A stretch of 64,000 nt of DNA from Tubiluchus corallicola (GCA_030141605.1 JAQGDQ010000060.1:310001-374000); one strand, 5' to 3'. Numbered from the stretch's first letter, positions 24,141-37,196 are shown. A program made the numbers and translations. The notes: generated by a model not told the origin, from the letters alone.

Positions 24141-25190
24141 ATGCTCGCATTGAAGAATATTAACTCTTTACCCTCTGTGTCTAATAGTTCATGTATAAAA
24201 TTGTGCAAAAATACCCGAATGATCTGCTAGTTGTGGTTTGGTAGGTTGTGTGTTTTAACTTCCTGTTCTGCATTGCAGGAACAAATCAGCTTGCGGTACT
24301 AACTGGCTCTGCTGTAATTCAATACGCAACCGCCGTTTAACTCTTTACTCTATCTTTACTAACACATGCTAGTTCCTAATTACAGGTGAGATGTGTGTTA
24401 GTGGTGTGATGCCACTGTCTTTGTGTTGCACATGTCACGTGATATGTTTCCACACCTCGAGTTTTGTGCATTGTCACGCTGAAGCATGATATTAATGCTG
24501 AAACAGTGACACGGTTTACTAAACTGGTAGTGTGTCATTTTTCTAGTCTGTATTATAAAGAGTACTATATGGTGATCTACCTGAACACGAATTCTATTGT
24601 GTTGTGCAGTATGTAAAGTAGAAAGTTCTATTTTATTCCCCACTGTCATTAATTTTTTTCCGTTATTATGATGACCTCATCAAATGAACAGGAGTTTTCC
24701 AAAACGTCCGAAGTACTTACATTTGTGTAGTTCAGTAAACGGTTCCCAGAGGCGCTGCATCCTAGAAAATTATATTAACAACCTAAGACTAATACCAACC
24801 ATTCGCCTGAGCACAGATTCTAGGAGAATAGTTCTTACCCTCTGTTATCCCTGACACCATATATAATCACTGACAAGAAAGGGTACCCAATGACATAAGG
24901 GGAAAAAACTTTTATGTTTAAAAGAGATATGTAAATCATTTGTAACGATTTCATTGCAAGAGTACTGCCCAAACTAGTGTCATGCCCCAGTAGTAGTAAT
25001 AACATATTCATAAGCCCTAAGCTTCATCAAAACATGTCTACGCTCTACCAGTCCAACTTTGCAAATCACTGTTTTAGGATGAAAAATGCTGCTGTTAAAA
25101 TGCATTTTTACCGTGTTATTTTTATAAGAATTGGAAAGTACGCACGCTGCCAAAGCTTGATAGCGATAGCGGGCTACATTAAACGGTTTT
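24141..25190. other. No recognisable feature
   Basis: AT-rich intron-like DNA between family B repeats and the 20-bp satellite. No exon-like frame, tandem repeat or transposon end was identified. Confidence 0.4.
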
Positions 25191-26075
25191 AAACCATGGA
25201 TGTAAAGTTTAAACAATGGCTGTAAAGTTTAAACCATGGATGTAAAGTTTAAACCATGGATGTAAAGTTTGAACCATGGATGTAAAGTTTAAACCATGCA
25301 TGTAAAACTTAAACCATGGATGTAAAGTTTAAACCATGGATGTAAAGTTTAAACCATGAATGTAAAGTTTGAACCATGGATGTAAAGTTTAAACCATGGA
25401 TGTAAAGTTTAAACCATGGATGTAAAGTTTAAACCATGGATGTAAAGTGTGGACCATGGATGTAAAACTTAAACCATGGATGTAAAGTTTAAACCATGGA
25501 TGTAAAGTTCAAACCATAGATGTAAAGTTTAAACCATGGATGTAAAGTTTAAACCATGAATGTAAAGTTTGAACCATGGATGTAAAGTTTAAACCATGGA
25601 TGTAAAGTTTAAACCATGGATATAAAGTTTAAACTATGGATGTAAAACTTAAACCATGGATGTAAAGTTTAAACCATGGATGTAAAGTTTAAACCATGGG
25701 TGTAAAGTTTAAACCATGGATGTAAAGCTTAAACCATGGATGTAAAGTTTAAACCATGGATGTAAAATTTAACCATGGATGTAAAGTTTAAACCATGGAT
25801 GTAAAGTTTAAACCATGGATGTAAAGCTTAAACCATGGATGTAAAGTTTAAACCATGGATGTAAAGTTTAAACCATGGATATAAAGTTTAAACCATGGAT
25901 GTAAAACTTAAACCATGGATGTAAAGTTTAAACCATGGATATAAAGTTTAAACCATGGCTGTAAAGTTTAAACCATGGATGTAAAGTTTAAACCATGGAT
26001 GTAAAGTTTAAACCATGGATGTAAAGTTTAAACCATGGATGTAAAGTTTAAACGATGAATGTAAAACTTAAACCA
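25191..26075. repeat. 20-bp minisatellite, about 44 copies
   Basis: Unit AAACCATGGATGTAAAGTTT. The period is almost rigid; one unit near 25768 is a base short. Sporadic variants are AACTT for AGTTT, GAACC for AAACC and ATGAA for ATGGA. Each unit contains an NcoI-type CCATGG palindrome. Confidence 0.98.
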
Positions 26076-26190
26076 ATCATTTGTATGTATTCCTATACTC
26101 CATCTTCTTTAATAATCCAGTAAAAGAGAATAACTTCATAACACCATAAGGCATTATAATGAATACTGCGCGGCTTATTGTAGAACGGAT

Positions 26191-26710
26191 GTGGCAAAAC
26201 AAGTCAAGTATACTGACCCAAATCTTTGGAATAAAATTCCCACAGAAATTAGACAAGCCAAGTTTCTTAACAGTTCCAGAAAAGAAATACTAAAAATTAT
26301 TTATTTTCACATTACTGATGACAAACAATATCTTATAAAGTATTTTGCTACGAGGCTACAGAGTGTCAACATTCCAACGAAACAAAATTGCATAAAAAGC
26401 TTATCAGCAAAAAATTATCATAATTATCATGATTTAATTTACTTTTGTATACCGTTAGTTTTAGTTCTACTAATCCATCCTCCCCTTCAGGTTTCCTCTA
26501 ACCACTGTCTGGTGAGACGTAAATCTGGTCTTTAGTGTCCCTAACCCGTTTGCACTTCTCTGTCAGGATGACAAGGTCCTCTTTAATTCTGGCAGTACAA
26601 ACGAAATATTATTTATTTTGAGTCTGTTGTGCAGAAATTGAATGTTTTTTGGATAAATTTTGTGATTGTATTTTGTTTGTTGTGGAATATAAATATTACA
26701 GTATTACATG
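26191..26710 (+). mobile_element. Non-LTR retrotransposon 3' end, RT C-terminus
   Basis: The frame begins with QVKYTDPNLWNKIPTEIRQA. The LWNKIPTEIR pattern is typical of the last segment of reverse transcriptases of CR1/Jockey-like LINEs (usual form: W N x L P x x I R). The preceding RT domain is absent and an AT-rich 3' UTR-like stretch follows. This is a 5'-truncated dead copy inside the receptor gene's second intron. Confidence 0.6.
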
Positions 26711-26739
26711 ATCTACGAAAGTGCAATTGCCAATGTTAA

Positions 26740-27075
26740 ACATTTAGATTTAGATTTAACATTTTATTTCAAACTTTACAAACTTCATATACAGATCACA
26801 AATTAATACAAATAATACAATAAATCATGACACACAACAATAACACAAATAACAATTAACGATATAACAAACTACGCCAATGACGTCTCTATTACATAAG
26901 AAAAGTTTACATCACTGTTTAAAATGTTCTTGCATATAAAATTTCCACTCTTATTCAGCCTGACGTATAAACTGTATGCACATTTTCTGTGAATCACATC
27001 AAAATAAATACATGTAATATTAAGTCTAGTAGAAATATATCTAGCGCTCGTATCATATGACAAGTTAAACAGCTT
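26740..27075 (-). mobile_element. Probable LINE 3' end, minus strand
   Basis: On the minus strand a short frame (about 27063-26872, including RKCAYSLYVRLNK) leads into an AT-rich tail that ends with repeated AAATCTAAATCTAAATG near 26750. A short terminal repeat after a coding remnant is the habit of some LINE 3' ends. It stops about 45 bp before exon 3. Confidence 0.4.
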
Positions 27076-27120
27076 CCGTGTTACTCTGCCTTTCTTACAT
27101 TCTACTGTTCTTTTCTACAG

Positions 27121-27309
27121 CATACGTTCTAGATGCTCCCATCATGGCCATCAAGCGCATAGCATCGTCTGCTTCTCTTCCTGCTATCATCAAATCTATG
27201 GATCATGATGTCACGCGGCGGGTTGGGGTGAGAAATAAATCTATGACGCTTTCACAGAAGCAGCTCATAAGCGTTCTGGAGCAGCTACCGAGAGAGATGT
27301 TTCGAGACA
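27121..27309 (+). CDS. GPCR exon 3, start of cytoplasmic tail
   Basis: A strong acceptor (CTTTTCTACAG, behind about 30 bp of pyrimidine-rich DNA) is followed by a frame that begins with two bases, matching the phase-1 donor of the TM7 exon. The encoded segment starts YVLDAPIMAIKRIASSASL and continues with basic and serine-rich residues, as expected for a receptor tail. A GTAAGA donor at 27310 leaves phase 1 again, matching exon 4. If that donor is ignored the frame stops at 27335, near an ATTAAA-type poly(A) variant, so a short alternative C-terminus is possible. The 189-nt length and symmetric phase mean it can be skipped without frame loss. Confidence 0.6.
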
Positions 27310-27485
27310 GTAAGATTAGCTGCATGCTTCAATAATTAAAGCAGTACTGCATGCAACAACTGCATAGCCTCGTACCATGCATGATCTGCTGTTTGCTTTC
27401 CTGTCACATCCTGAATACATTTATCATATTTTATCATTTCTTGTATTAGAAAATAATGTACACATAATAGCTATAGTAGTACTTT

Positions 27486-27560
27486 AACCGGGTGGTGTGA
27501 CTCAACGGTAGCACGCTCGGGAGATCACGAGTTCAACTCGCGACCAAGTAATGCTAAAGA
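27486..27560 (+). repeat. tRNA-derived SINE head
   Basis: GTGTGACTCAACGGTAGCAC resembles a pol III A-box region, and GATCACGAGTTCAACTCGCG a B-box, about 30 bp apart as in tRNA genes. A cloverleaf does not close well, so this is a SINE rather than a functional tRNA gene. Confidence 0.6.
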
Positions 27561-27868
27561 CTTAAAATGATACCACTGATTTTTCGACCAAACACGCAGG
27601 ATCGGGTAATAATAATCGGGACCACCTTGGAAATAAGTATTGAGTTACTTATCCCTGGACTATGCCGTAAAGAAAATTTAAATAATTATTATAATAGCAG
27701 CAGTGAAGAAGGCAAGAGGGCATTGAAGAACAATTGTGATTGTGGATCCAACATTGACAGTATATTAATTCATTTGTGCTAGTGTTCTTTCTTGAAACGG
27801 AAGTTGCCACAGAAAGATGGTGCAGATCCAGAAGAATAATAATGTTACCATAGATGAGTGTAAAAAAT

Positions 27869-30838
27869 GGCACAGAGACAAAGAAACCATAGTAACAATA
27901 CTACAAAGAAAACTGTCACAGAGACAAAGAAACCATAGTAACAATGCCACAAAGAAAACTGGCATAGAGACAAAAAAACCATAGTAACAATGCTACAAAG
28001 AAAACTGGCATAGAGACAAAGAAACCATAGTAACAAAGCTACAAAGAAAACTGGCATAGAGACAAAAAAACCATAGTAACAAAGCTACAAAGAAAACTGG
28101 CATAGAGACAAAGAAACCATAGTAACAATGCTACAAAGAAAACTGGCATAGAGACAAAGAAACCATAGTAACAATACTACAAAGAAAACTGGCACAGAGA
28201 CAAAGAAACATAGTAACAATGTTACAAAAAAACTGGCATAGAGACAAAAAAACCATAGTAACAAAGCTACAAAGAAAACTGGCATAGAGACAAAGAAACC
28301 ATAGTAACAAAGCTACAAAGAAAACTGGCATAGAGACAAAAAAAACATAGTAACAATGCTACAAAGAAAACTGGCATAGAGACAAAGAAACCATAGTAAC
28401 AATGCTACAAAGAAAACTGGCATAGAGACAAAGAAACCATAGTAACAATGCTACAAAGAAAAACCATAGAACAAACAAAAACTGGCAAACAAAAAACCAA
28501 AACAACACAAAACCAAAACAAAAAACCAAAACTGGCATAGAGACAAAAAACCATAGAACAAACTACAAAGAAAACTGGCAAACAAAAACAAAACAATACA
28601 AAGAAAACTGGCTAGAGACAAAGAAACCATAGTAACAAAGCTACAAAGAAAACTGGCTAGAGACAAAAAACCATAGTAACAAAGCTACAAAGAAAACTGG
28701 CATAGAGACAAAGAAACCATAGTAACAAAGCTACAAAGAAAACTGGCATAGAGACAAAAAAACCATAGTAACAAAGCTACAAAGAAAACTGGCATAGAGA
28801 CAAAGAAACCATAGTAACAAAGCTACAAAGAAAACTGGCATAGAGACAAAAAAACCATAGTAACAATGCTACAAAGAAAACTGGCGTAGAGACAAAGAAA
28901 CCATAGTAACAAAGCTACAAAGAAAACTGGCATAGAGACAAAGAAACCATAGTAACAAACAAAAAAACCAAAACAAAAAACAATACAAAGAAAACTGGCA
29001 TAGAGACAAAGAAACCATAGTAACAAAGCTACAAAGAAAACTGGCATAGAGACAAAGAAACCATAGTAACAATACTACAAAGAAAACTGGCATAGAGACA
29101 AAGAAACCATAGTAACAATGCTACAAAGAAAACTGGCATAGAGACAAAGAAACCATAGTAACAAAGCTACAAAGAAAACTGGCGTAGAGACAAAGAAACC
29201 ATAGTAACAAAGCTACAAAGAAAACTGGCATAGAGACAAAGAAACCATAGTAACAAAGCTACAAAGAAAACTGGCATAGAGACAAAGAAACCATAGCAAC
29301 AAAGCTACAAAGAAAACTGGCATAGAGACAAAGAAACCATAGTAACAAAGCTACAAAGAAAACTGGCGTAGAGACTAAGAAACCATAGTAACAATAATAC
29401 AAAGAAAACTGGCGTAGAGACAAAGAAACCATAGTAACAAAGCTACAAAGAAAACTCTCATAGAGACAAAGAAACCATAGTAACAAAGCTACAAAGAAAA
29501 CTGGCATAGAGACAAAGAAACCATAGTAACAAAGCTACAAAGAAAACTGGCATAGAGACAAAGAAACCATAGTAACAAAGCTACAAAGAAAACTGGCATA
29601 GAGACAAAGAAACCATAGTAACAATACTACAAAGAAAACTGGCATAGAGACAAAGAAACCATAGTAACAAAGCTACAAAGAAAACTCTCATAGAGACAAA
29701 GAAACCATAGTAACAAAGCTACAAAGAAAACTGGCATAGAGACAAAGAAACCATAGTAACAAAGCTACAAAGAAAACTGACATAGAGACAAAGAAACCAT
29801 AGTAACAAAGCTACAAAGAAAACTGGCATAGAGACAAAGAAACCATAGTAACAAAGCTACAAAAAAACCATAGAGACAAAGAAACCATAGTAACAAAGCA
29901 AAAAAACCATAGAGACAAAGAAACCATAGTAACAAAGCTACAAAGAAAACTGGCATAGAGACAAAGAAACCATAGTAACAAAGCTACAAAGAAAACTGGC
30001 ACAGAGACAAAGAAACCATAGTAACAATATTACAAAGAAAACTGGCATAGAGACAAAAAAACCATAGTAACAAAGCTACAAAGAAAACTGGCATAGAGAC
30101 AAAGAAACCATAGTAACAAAGCTACAAAGAAAACTGGCATAGAGACAAAAAACCATAGTAACAATGCTACAAAGAAAACTGGCGTAGAGACAAAGAAACC
30201 ATAGTAACAAAGCTACAAAGAAAACTGGCATAGAGACAAAGAAACCATAGTAACAATAATACAAAGAAAACTGGCATAGAGACAAAGAAACCATAGTAAC
30301 AAAGCTACAAAGAAAACTGGCATAGAGACAAAGAAACCATAGTAACAAAGCTACAAAGAAAACTGGCATAGAGACAAAGAAACCATAGTAACAAAGCTAC
30401 AAAGAAAACTGGCATAGAGACAAAGAAACCATAGTAACAAAGCTACAAAGAAAACTGGCGTAGAGACAAAGAAACCATAGTAACAAAGCTACAAAGAAAA
30501 CTGGCGTAGAGACAAAGAAACCATAGTAACAAAGCTACAAAGAAAACTGGCATAGAGACAAAGAAACCATAGTAACAAAGCTACAAAGAAAACTGGCATA
30601 GAGACAAAGAAACCATAGTAACAAAGCTACAAAGAAAACTGGCATAGAGACAAAAAACCATAGTAACAAAGCTACAAAGAAAACTGGCATAGAGACAAAG
30701 AAACCATAGTAACAATAATACAAAGAAAACTGGCGTAGAGACAAAGAAACCATAGTAACAAAGCTACAAAGAAAACTCTCATAGAGACAAAGAAACCATA
30801 GTAACAAGGCTACAAAGAAAACTGGCGTAGAGACAAAG
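27869..30838. repeat. 46-bp minisatellite, about 64 copies
   Basis: Units contain ACTGGCATAGAGACAAAG then AAACCATAGTAACAAAGCTA. About 3 kb long, with common variants GCGTAG, AATGCTAC and AATACTAC. Two disordered patches, 28465-28620 and 28960-28990, consist of CAAACAAAAACC-like shuffled pieces. The many Leu/Phe/Ser minus-strand frames are by-products: three units (138 bp) keep the frame. Confidence 0.98.
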
Positions 30839-30859
30839 TGAGAGTTTGCATACTACTGT

Positions 30860-31065
30860 TCTAGTTGTCATGCTACACAGAAAAGTGGCAATGAAACGAA
30901 GTAGAAGTACTAATGCTACAGTTGTCGTGTTACGCAGAAAAGTGGCATGGAGAGGAAGCAAAAGTTCTACTGCCATAATCATCATTGCTAAAGAGAAAGA
31001 TGGCATAGAAAAAAGTAGAAGTACTACTGCCATGGTTATCATGTTACACAAAAAATGCGTACCAT
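30860..31065. repeat. Diverged 57-bp units at the edge of the 46-bp array
   Basis: Three and a half units of 57 bp follow directly: CATGCTACACAGAAAAGTGG..., CGTGTTACGCAGAAAAGTGG..., CATTGCTAAAGAGAAAGATG.... The first 35 or so bases of each align with the 46-bp unit; the end carries an extra 11 bp (ACTACTGCC-type). They are much more diverged than the main array. Confidence 0.75.
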
Positions 31066-31830
31066 AGTGATTGAATCCTTCAGAAAAGCATATGTATCAG
31101 AAAAGCAATTTGGAGAAATGAGACACTGGTATTACAATGATAAACAAAAAAGTAACACAGATACGAAGAAACATAACAGTTAGAAGCGTAATTGTGCTCA
31201 GTAGCAGATAGCAGCCAACGCCAACTCTGGTCAGCGAATGGACAGGTTAACTGCTCAGGAAACTATTTCCATACAGTTTCATTGCCATACTGGCTACCGG
31301 TAATTCACCTCAATGAGGAAGGACGTTTGTAGTTCTTTTTAGCACACATCTGGTTGCGGCTAATATGACTTCCTAATTTAACGTAACAGTATAGGGTTTC
31401 GAAAACATACTTTCAAGGATTAAGGCAAAATCGTTTATATGGCTTCAGATACATGTAAGTAAGAATGTTGTTTGCATGCATAAAAAATGGACAAGAATCA
31501 AGGCCATTGAAGCAAGACAATGGAGGGTGGGGAGATTGATGACAATTTACTAACTGTTCAAGCAATAACATGGTATGTGCTAGGCATAGCAGAATTTTTG
31601 TTGCATAGTAAATCTTGTGAAGTTGCATTGTACGGTGAGGTTGTGGTGCATTGTGCTCACAACAACAACGATGACGACGATGACGACAGGACACCCCGCT
31701 TGGGCCCTAATTAGGCCTATAATGTTTTGGCAATACCTGTTAATTATTACCTTAGACTGTGACTAAGGCCAAACGTACTCGACTACATTATGACTTTTTA
31801 CAATATATATATATATACACCATCCTCCTG
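31066..31830. other. No recognisable feature
   Basis: Unique-looking DNA between the satellite and a transposon-like segment, with a short (TA)n tract at about 31804-31816 and an (ACG/GAT) stretch near 31660-31690. No gene seen. Confidence 0.4.
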
Positions 31831-32095
31831 GTAGATTTTCATCTGTCAGCCGGCGAACACTTGATAACGTCTCTCCAGGTGTCTCTGTCTTCATACGTCT
31901 TCTCCTCCTCCAGTTGTGTTCGCCATGAGTTACTTGAGCAAAAAGTACTTCAGTGACTTGCTAGGTCTATCCTGAAGGATTTGGTCCACAGCTCCTTATT
32001 TGAATATTCGGAGCACCCTGGCTCGTGAGCCAGGGGTCCCCCATCCGCCACCCGGGGGATGCGCCCGGTAGGGGTTTACTCCCCCCCAGGACTTT
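31831..32095. mobile_element. Probable retroelement fragment
   Basis: A GC-richer island with CTGTCAGCCGGCGAACACTTG at the left and the small hairpin CCTGGCTCGTGAGCCAGGGG, CCACCCGGGGGATGCGCCCG and a C-run at the right. The composition shift and C/G-run end look like the untranslated end of a retroelement. The family is not identified. Confidence 0.35.
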
Positions 32096-33160
32096 TTACA
32101 ATGTCAGGCAATATTGTGAAATTGGGTATTTTACAGAATGCCAACCCCTTTGTGGAGTGTCAAAACAAACTAGGTAAAGTATCTAAAATAGTCACTTCTA
32201 CAATTTTCTTAGATATAATTACACATTATGCAAAAAATTGCTTAGGCAAAATGCGTAATTCTTAGATTACGAATATACCTTTACTAGGCATTTTATAGAA
32301 TGCTGAATAAATTGATGATGAAGAGACCATTTATTTATTAAAACAAATGTATCCACTTTACCCGAAATGTGTAGGTATTAATACGAAAAGCCTAGGATTT
32401 TTAGAAAATGTCTAAATTTTACACATTGCCTGTCAATTTTACATATTGCATGTGTTATTTAAATAGCAGCAGCTTATTATAGACAGTTCTGAAATAAATG
32501 TTGTAATTTCACTGATTTGCCTCAGTGCACTTAATCCATTAGTTGAGTAACATGTGTCTAAACCCAGACATTACAATGAGGCTTCGATACGACATTTCGT
32601 GTCAGCTTCATATCTGTCTCACTTTACAGACCTAACAGACCTAATTTCCTTTCACATAAGGGTATTGACGTACTTTATTAATCACGTAATGTAGACAGTG
32701 CAATATAGTTACCAAGGAGATCTCTCAGACTTGATAGACTTAACATCAGTCCATGTTCACAGTAAGATTCACTCGCAATTTCAATCGACAGTAATGAAAT
32801 CTAGAATCAGGCCAACTGGATTTCCCGCCAACTAATGAAAAGTTGAGCATTCTATAAAAAAAGTATTAATACGGAGCTGCAGCTAAATGCCCCGAAAAGC
32901 CGGCGCTAAATAAGCTCTGCAGGGGTGTGAAAGGGCATATCATCATCTTGCATGCTGATTGGGCAGCCAACGAGAATGACCGACGTTGTGCTTGATGTCC
33001 ATTTTATTGCAGACTAACTAAATGCCCGAAGTTTTTCCGGCCAGAAAACTGAGAATAATTATAGTGATGTGGCATTGGATGGTACTGTTCCACCACATCC
33101 ATCAAATTGCTGTTGCAGATTTGGTGATAATCTTTAGTTTAGCCCTGCCCGGCCACTCTC
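32096..33160. other. No recognisable feature
   Basis: AT-rich DNA without exon-like frames, arrays or clear transposon termini. Confidence 0.4.
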
Positions 33161-33164
33161 TACT

Positions 33165-33563
33165 AGGGGTGAGAATTCTCTACCAGAAAGCGAATTCGAG
33201 TCGAACCGAATTTGTGACTTTCGAATTCGAATCGAACCGAACTTCAGTGTTTCGAATTCGAACCGAATTCGAATTGAGACTGAATGATTTTCGAACAAGT
33301 TTTCGAACCACCAGTAAAAATTAGTCTTACAAAGATCATGCATATCACTAGATTTTGTTCTGCAATAAAACGACTAGTAATTTGTTTAAAGTTGTGCGCA
33401 GAAATCACAGCTAAATTATGCTAATTGTATGATGTTTCAATCGTTTTAATGATCAGGAACATATGTGATTGAAGTGCTGAATTATTCGAATCTATAGTGT
33501 TGGATTCGAATCGAGTTCGAAGTAAAAAAGCTCGTTCGAATCGAATTCTCTCTTCTCTCACAT
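33165..33563. mobile_element. GAATTCGAA-rich inverted-repeat element
   Basis: The left part begins GGGGTGAGAATTCTCT and runs through clustered CGAATTCGAATCGAACCG motifs. The right part, read on the minus strand, begins GTGAGAGAAGAGAGAATTCG and runs through the same motif. A middle of unrelated sequence separates the arms. No coding capacity; target duplication not found. Confidence 0.4.
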
Positions 33564-36004
33564 TTTAAATATGTAATTATAACTTTTATTTTTGTTCAAT
33601 AACACTCCACCCTGCGTCATTGAGTATGCCCCTTAAAACCTGCCCTTATTTATAATACGTTACCCGAGTTGCAGATTGGAGTCTGGCAGTTTGAGAGAAC
33701 ATGATAATGATGGATGATGTAAACATGTCACACCCATTTTGTCAAACAGATTCACAAGTTAACACCAAAGCAAATGTGTTGCTTTTCTTTTTTTCGAATT
33801 GACAAAATAAACCACTCAAGCAAATTACAATGTCGAGTATGAGAAAGCGAAAGAGAAATTTGTTGAGTTGGCAGAGAATTCTACCAGACGTCTCACATAT
33901 TTGGAGTTTACCTTGGCCTTAGCCTTGCATCCCGTTTACATGATCAGTGTACTAATGATGGGCGATTAACAGGTTAATCAAATTAATCCGGAATGCAATC
34001 ATGTATAAATCGATATAATTATCGATTGAACAGTAACTCAATTAATCAAGAGAAAAATATACGTGTTACACACTGACAAAAAGGCAGTGTTTTAGCACAG
34101 ATAAACGGAATCCTTGCACTTTTTCTTCGTTTTTCTTGTCTTAACAATGCGCACGATTGCAAACTATTGCGTAGTGATGTGGTAAATACCGTAGTTAATG
34201 AGTTAATGAATGTGCGTGTCTATAAAAATAGTTTGCGAGTAGGAAAAGTGCAGATAACAAGGAAAGCCATGAAAAAGTTTATAGGCTGTATTTTTCAGTA
34301 CTGCAAGATTTGAAAAATATGGCTAAGATACTAAAGAATTGCCACAAAAGATTAACCGCCACATTGAATTACAAGAACAAGATTATGATCGAATTACAAT
34401 ATTTCAAAATTAATCCATCACTACCTGAATTTCAGAGAACTGCATTTACCAAGTCATATGTACTTTTCATTAGATTTTCATAAAGATTTTCATAAAACTA
34501 TAATAATAAAAAGCTTTATCGATTAAACAATGAATTTGGTAGATGGTCAAAAACTCCAGCAGGAAATAAACTTCGTTCATGTGGCCAAATACAAGACGAG
34601 GAGCAAGTTTTGCTAAAATGTCATAGAGTGAGTTAGTTTGAGATCTGAGTTTTGTCTTAATAATGAATATGAATAATGAATAATGAATAATATACGAATT
34701 AATGAATATGGGAGATGATAAAAAGTTGCGTGCATTTGCTTACTGTGCATTAAAAGAATACCAAGAGATATGAGATGTAATTTTGTTTGTAATGCACGAT
34801 AACCACCTAATCGTTTTCGTGTGACTAGCTTTCTTGTTATTTGCGTTTTTGATGTTGTAATATTTATTTTTCCTTGGTTTTGGAACAGCTGTTACTTTAG
34901 GGATGAGTAGCTTTTATAAACTATTTGTTTCACCCCAAATTCGTAACTTTAATGCACTTGTGGCATGGTCGACGGTAATATATTTACTTGAAGTCTTGAA
35001 TAATATACTTCTAAAGATCTTGACATACTAGAAGTTTGGGGTGCACATGGTTAGTATACACTCTGCAACTCGCTAACTGGTGATAATATTAGAGATTATG
35101 AAAGGAGGTGAAACAAGCAAAACAAACATGGTGGGTGCGGGCTAAAAACACAGATTTACAGATAGGTTAGGTGAGATGGCACCCTCATGGTACAAACAGC
35201 AGAGGGTGCTACTGCTCGTAAGTTATCTCTAGAACTAGAAATGATTTCTCTGATATAAGTTATGGTTACAGTTGACAAATGTCATGATTGACAAAAGGTC
35301 ATGATTACGGTTGACAAATGTCAATAAATATCTAATCTAATGTAATCTACGAGAGGTTCCCTTGTTTCCAATGTAATCTAAATTGCACGGTTATTTACCT
35401 AAACTATCTAAGGTCTGGAGATCTTCACATAGTAATAACAAATCTCCCATACGACAATGGTAATCTGGTGAATCAGTGGTGGCAAGTTGGCAACTCATTT
35501 AGTTGTATGTAGATTAATACATGTATAATATGAGAACGCCAACAAGTTTTAATGCCAGGGTTATCAATCTAACAATAATTATTTCTATATGAGGTGACAG
35601 ATTGAACGAGCGAATGAGTGCTTAGTTTTCCTAGAAACGTGCTGCCTTGTGGCGACATCTGTCGCAGAAATTACTATCTGTTTTTGGCATGCATTTGCCG
35701 AAGTTCCCGTTCTGTGACGTTGCGTGTAAATTCCATAGTAAATCCATGTATTGTGGCGGCCTCTTCTGTTCACAAACAAAACTACATTCCTTGCCTCTGT
35801 TCACAAACAAAACTACATGCCTTACCTGGGCAAAAAGTCTTTAACTAACTAGTTACATTTAATAATATCTAAACACGTTAGTATGATACTGTTTGACCTG
35901 AACAGCAGTCTTTTAAATCGACTCTTAAATTCCTTGTTTAGTTTTAAGGCTAACATCATGTTTTAGTGAGTTAATTACTAAGATTTATATACAAAAGAGG
36001 AAAG
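33564..36004. other. Intronic or intergenic DNA, no gene seen
   Basis: AT-rich. A 27-bp direct duplication with GTTCACAAACAAAACTACAT occurs at about 35768-35818, and a TTGACAAATGTCATGATT-type duplication at about 35270-35320. Short ATGAATAATGAATAATGAAT runs occur near 34663-34690. Confidence 0.45.
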
Positions 36005-36110
36005 GTATCCAGTGGGTGTTATCGCTGCAAAGTTAAGCAACGCTAGCTTTAGTTAGTAAATAGATGAGTGAGTACCAGGGAAACTGCTCCTACATGGCTT
36101 AAGCTAGTCC
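36005..36110 (+). repeat. 5S rRNA-like fragment, possible SINE
   Basis: AAAGTTAAGCAACGCTAGC followed by TTAGTTAGTAAATAGATGAG and TACCAGGGAAACTGCTCC matches the order of the 5S rRNA internal control region (AAGCTAAGCA, TTAGTACTTGGATGGG, CCTGGGAA) at moderate identity. It is far too diverged to be a functional 5S gene. Confidence 0.4.
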
Positions 36111-36814
36111 TGGGCTACTTCACTTATTGACGAAGGGTGTATATGCATGCAAACATAGCAAAGTCGCCTCTGCAATTTCAGCCTCATCTTAGCTTTTCTC
36201 AGCCTAGGTCCCCTCAAGTTTTGTTAACATTTGGTAAAAAAGCTTATTTTTTCACTACGGTTGTGTTGAAATGAGCTAATTCGGTTTGCAATAAATAACA
36301 AAATAGAGATATTTTTTAGAAAATATACAAGCAAAGATAGCTAGTCTAGTTTATATAAAGAACTTGCAGTAAGTATACTTCAAGGTATGTAAATGTTGCT
36401 GTAATATATCACGAGTAAAAATATTCAAGACGGGTGCGGGCCAGTTAGATAGTGGCTCCATCTGAAGGACTCCATTATTTCATTAGCCTAGAGACCCCAA
36501 ATGGTCATAATCCGGCCGTGCCCCCGTATTTTTGCATGTTTTTCTTTTTTACTGAAAGGCAGCATAATGATTTTCTTACAATTGAAATTTTTGTTACTTT
36601 TCGCATTTGTTTCTGTTTGAATTGGTTAGTTATATGCTTTCATATTTGGTATATCATCATTGCATATTTTTCATTTTATCATAATGCTTCGTTTTCAAGT
36701 TTAATTTCTTCCCATATAGATTTACGTTAACCATTGATTTTCTTATCTTACTTCATAATTATATTACATGTTATAATTAGCAGCGCTACAATTTTTTATC
36801 ATTTACACTAACCC

Positions 36815-36992
36815 TATAAGGGTGTCTGACTTGATGACCAATTGGTTTTTCACTACCCTTTCTCCTGCACCCCCTAACTCTTTCCTTTATGCATAATTTA
36901 TTCTGATTAATTAATAATTACAGCAATAATAGTCTATTTGTATTCTGGTGTAAATGAGGAAATAAATAAAAATGTCTATGTCTATGTCTTTG
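36815..36992 (+). mobile_element. LINE 3' end, (TCTATG)n tail
   Basis: Shares with the minus strand of 57044-57225 the ordered blocks GACCAATTGGT, CACCCCCTAACTCTTTCC, TTATGCATAATTTA, TCTGGTGTAAATGAGGA and a terminal AATGTCTATGTCTATGTC. Two copies in opposite orientation with the same end and a short terminal repeat indicate a retrotransposon 3' UTR. Confidence 0.65.
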
Positions 36993-37196
36993 TGATCATC
37001 TTTGAATCTTTTTACCACACATATAGTATAACTAAATAAATAATTAAATATATTAAATAATAAACGGATAATTAATTAAAAATATTTTATCCTGTAAATG
37101 CACAATTCTGTTTTTATTATTAATGTCAACATGGAGAAATTTTTAGTGCAACCTGAATGCTGGCTGTCTTACAAAAATTGTTTTTCAAATTTTCAG

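Noticed and set aside
25191-26075. CRISPR-like regular repeats
   Set aside because: Units are contiguous without unique spacers, and the genome is eukaryotic.
27486-27560. Functional tRNA gene
   Set aside because: A- and B-box-like motifs are present but the acceptor and anticodon stems do not pair; a SINE head fits better.
27765-31051. Many 60-97 codon minus-strand frames rich in F, L, S, W and C
   Set aside because: They restart with each block of the 46-bp array and carry no independent signal.
36005-36110. Functional 5S rRNA gene
   Set aside because: Identity is too low and both ends of 5S rRNA are missing.
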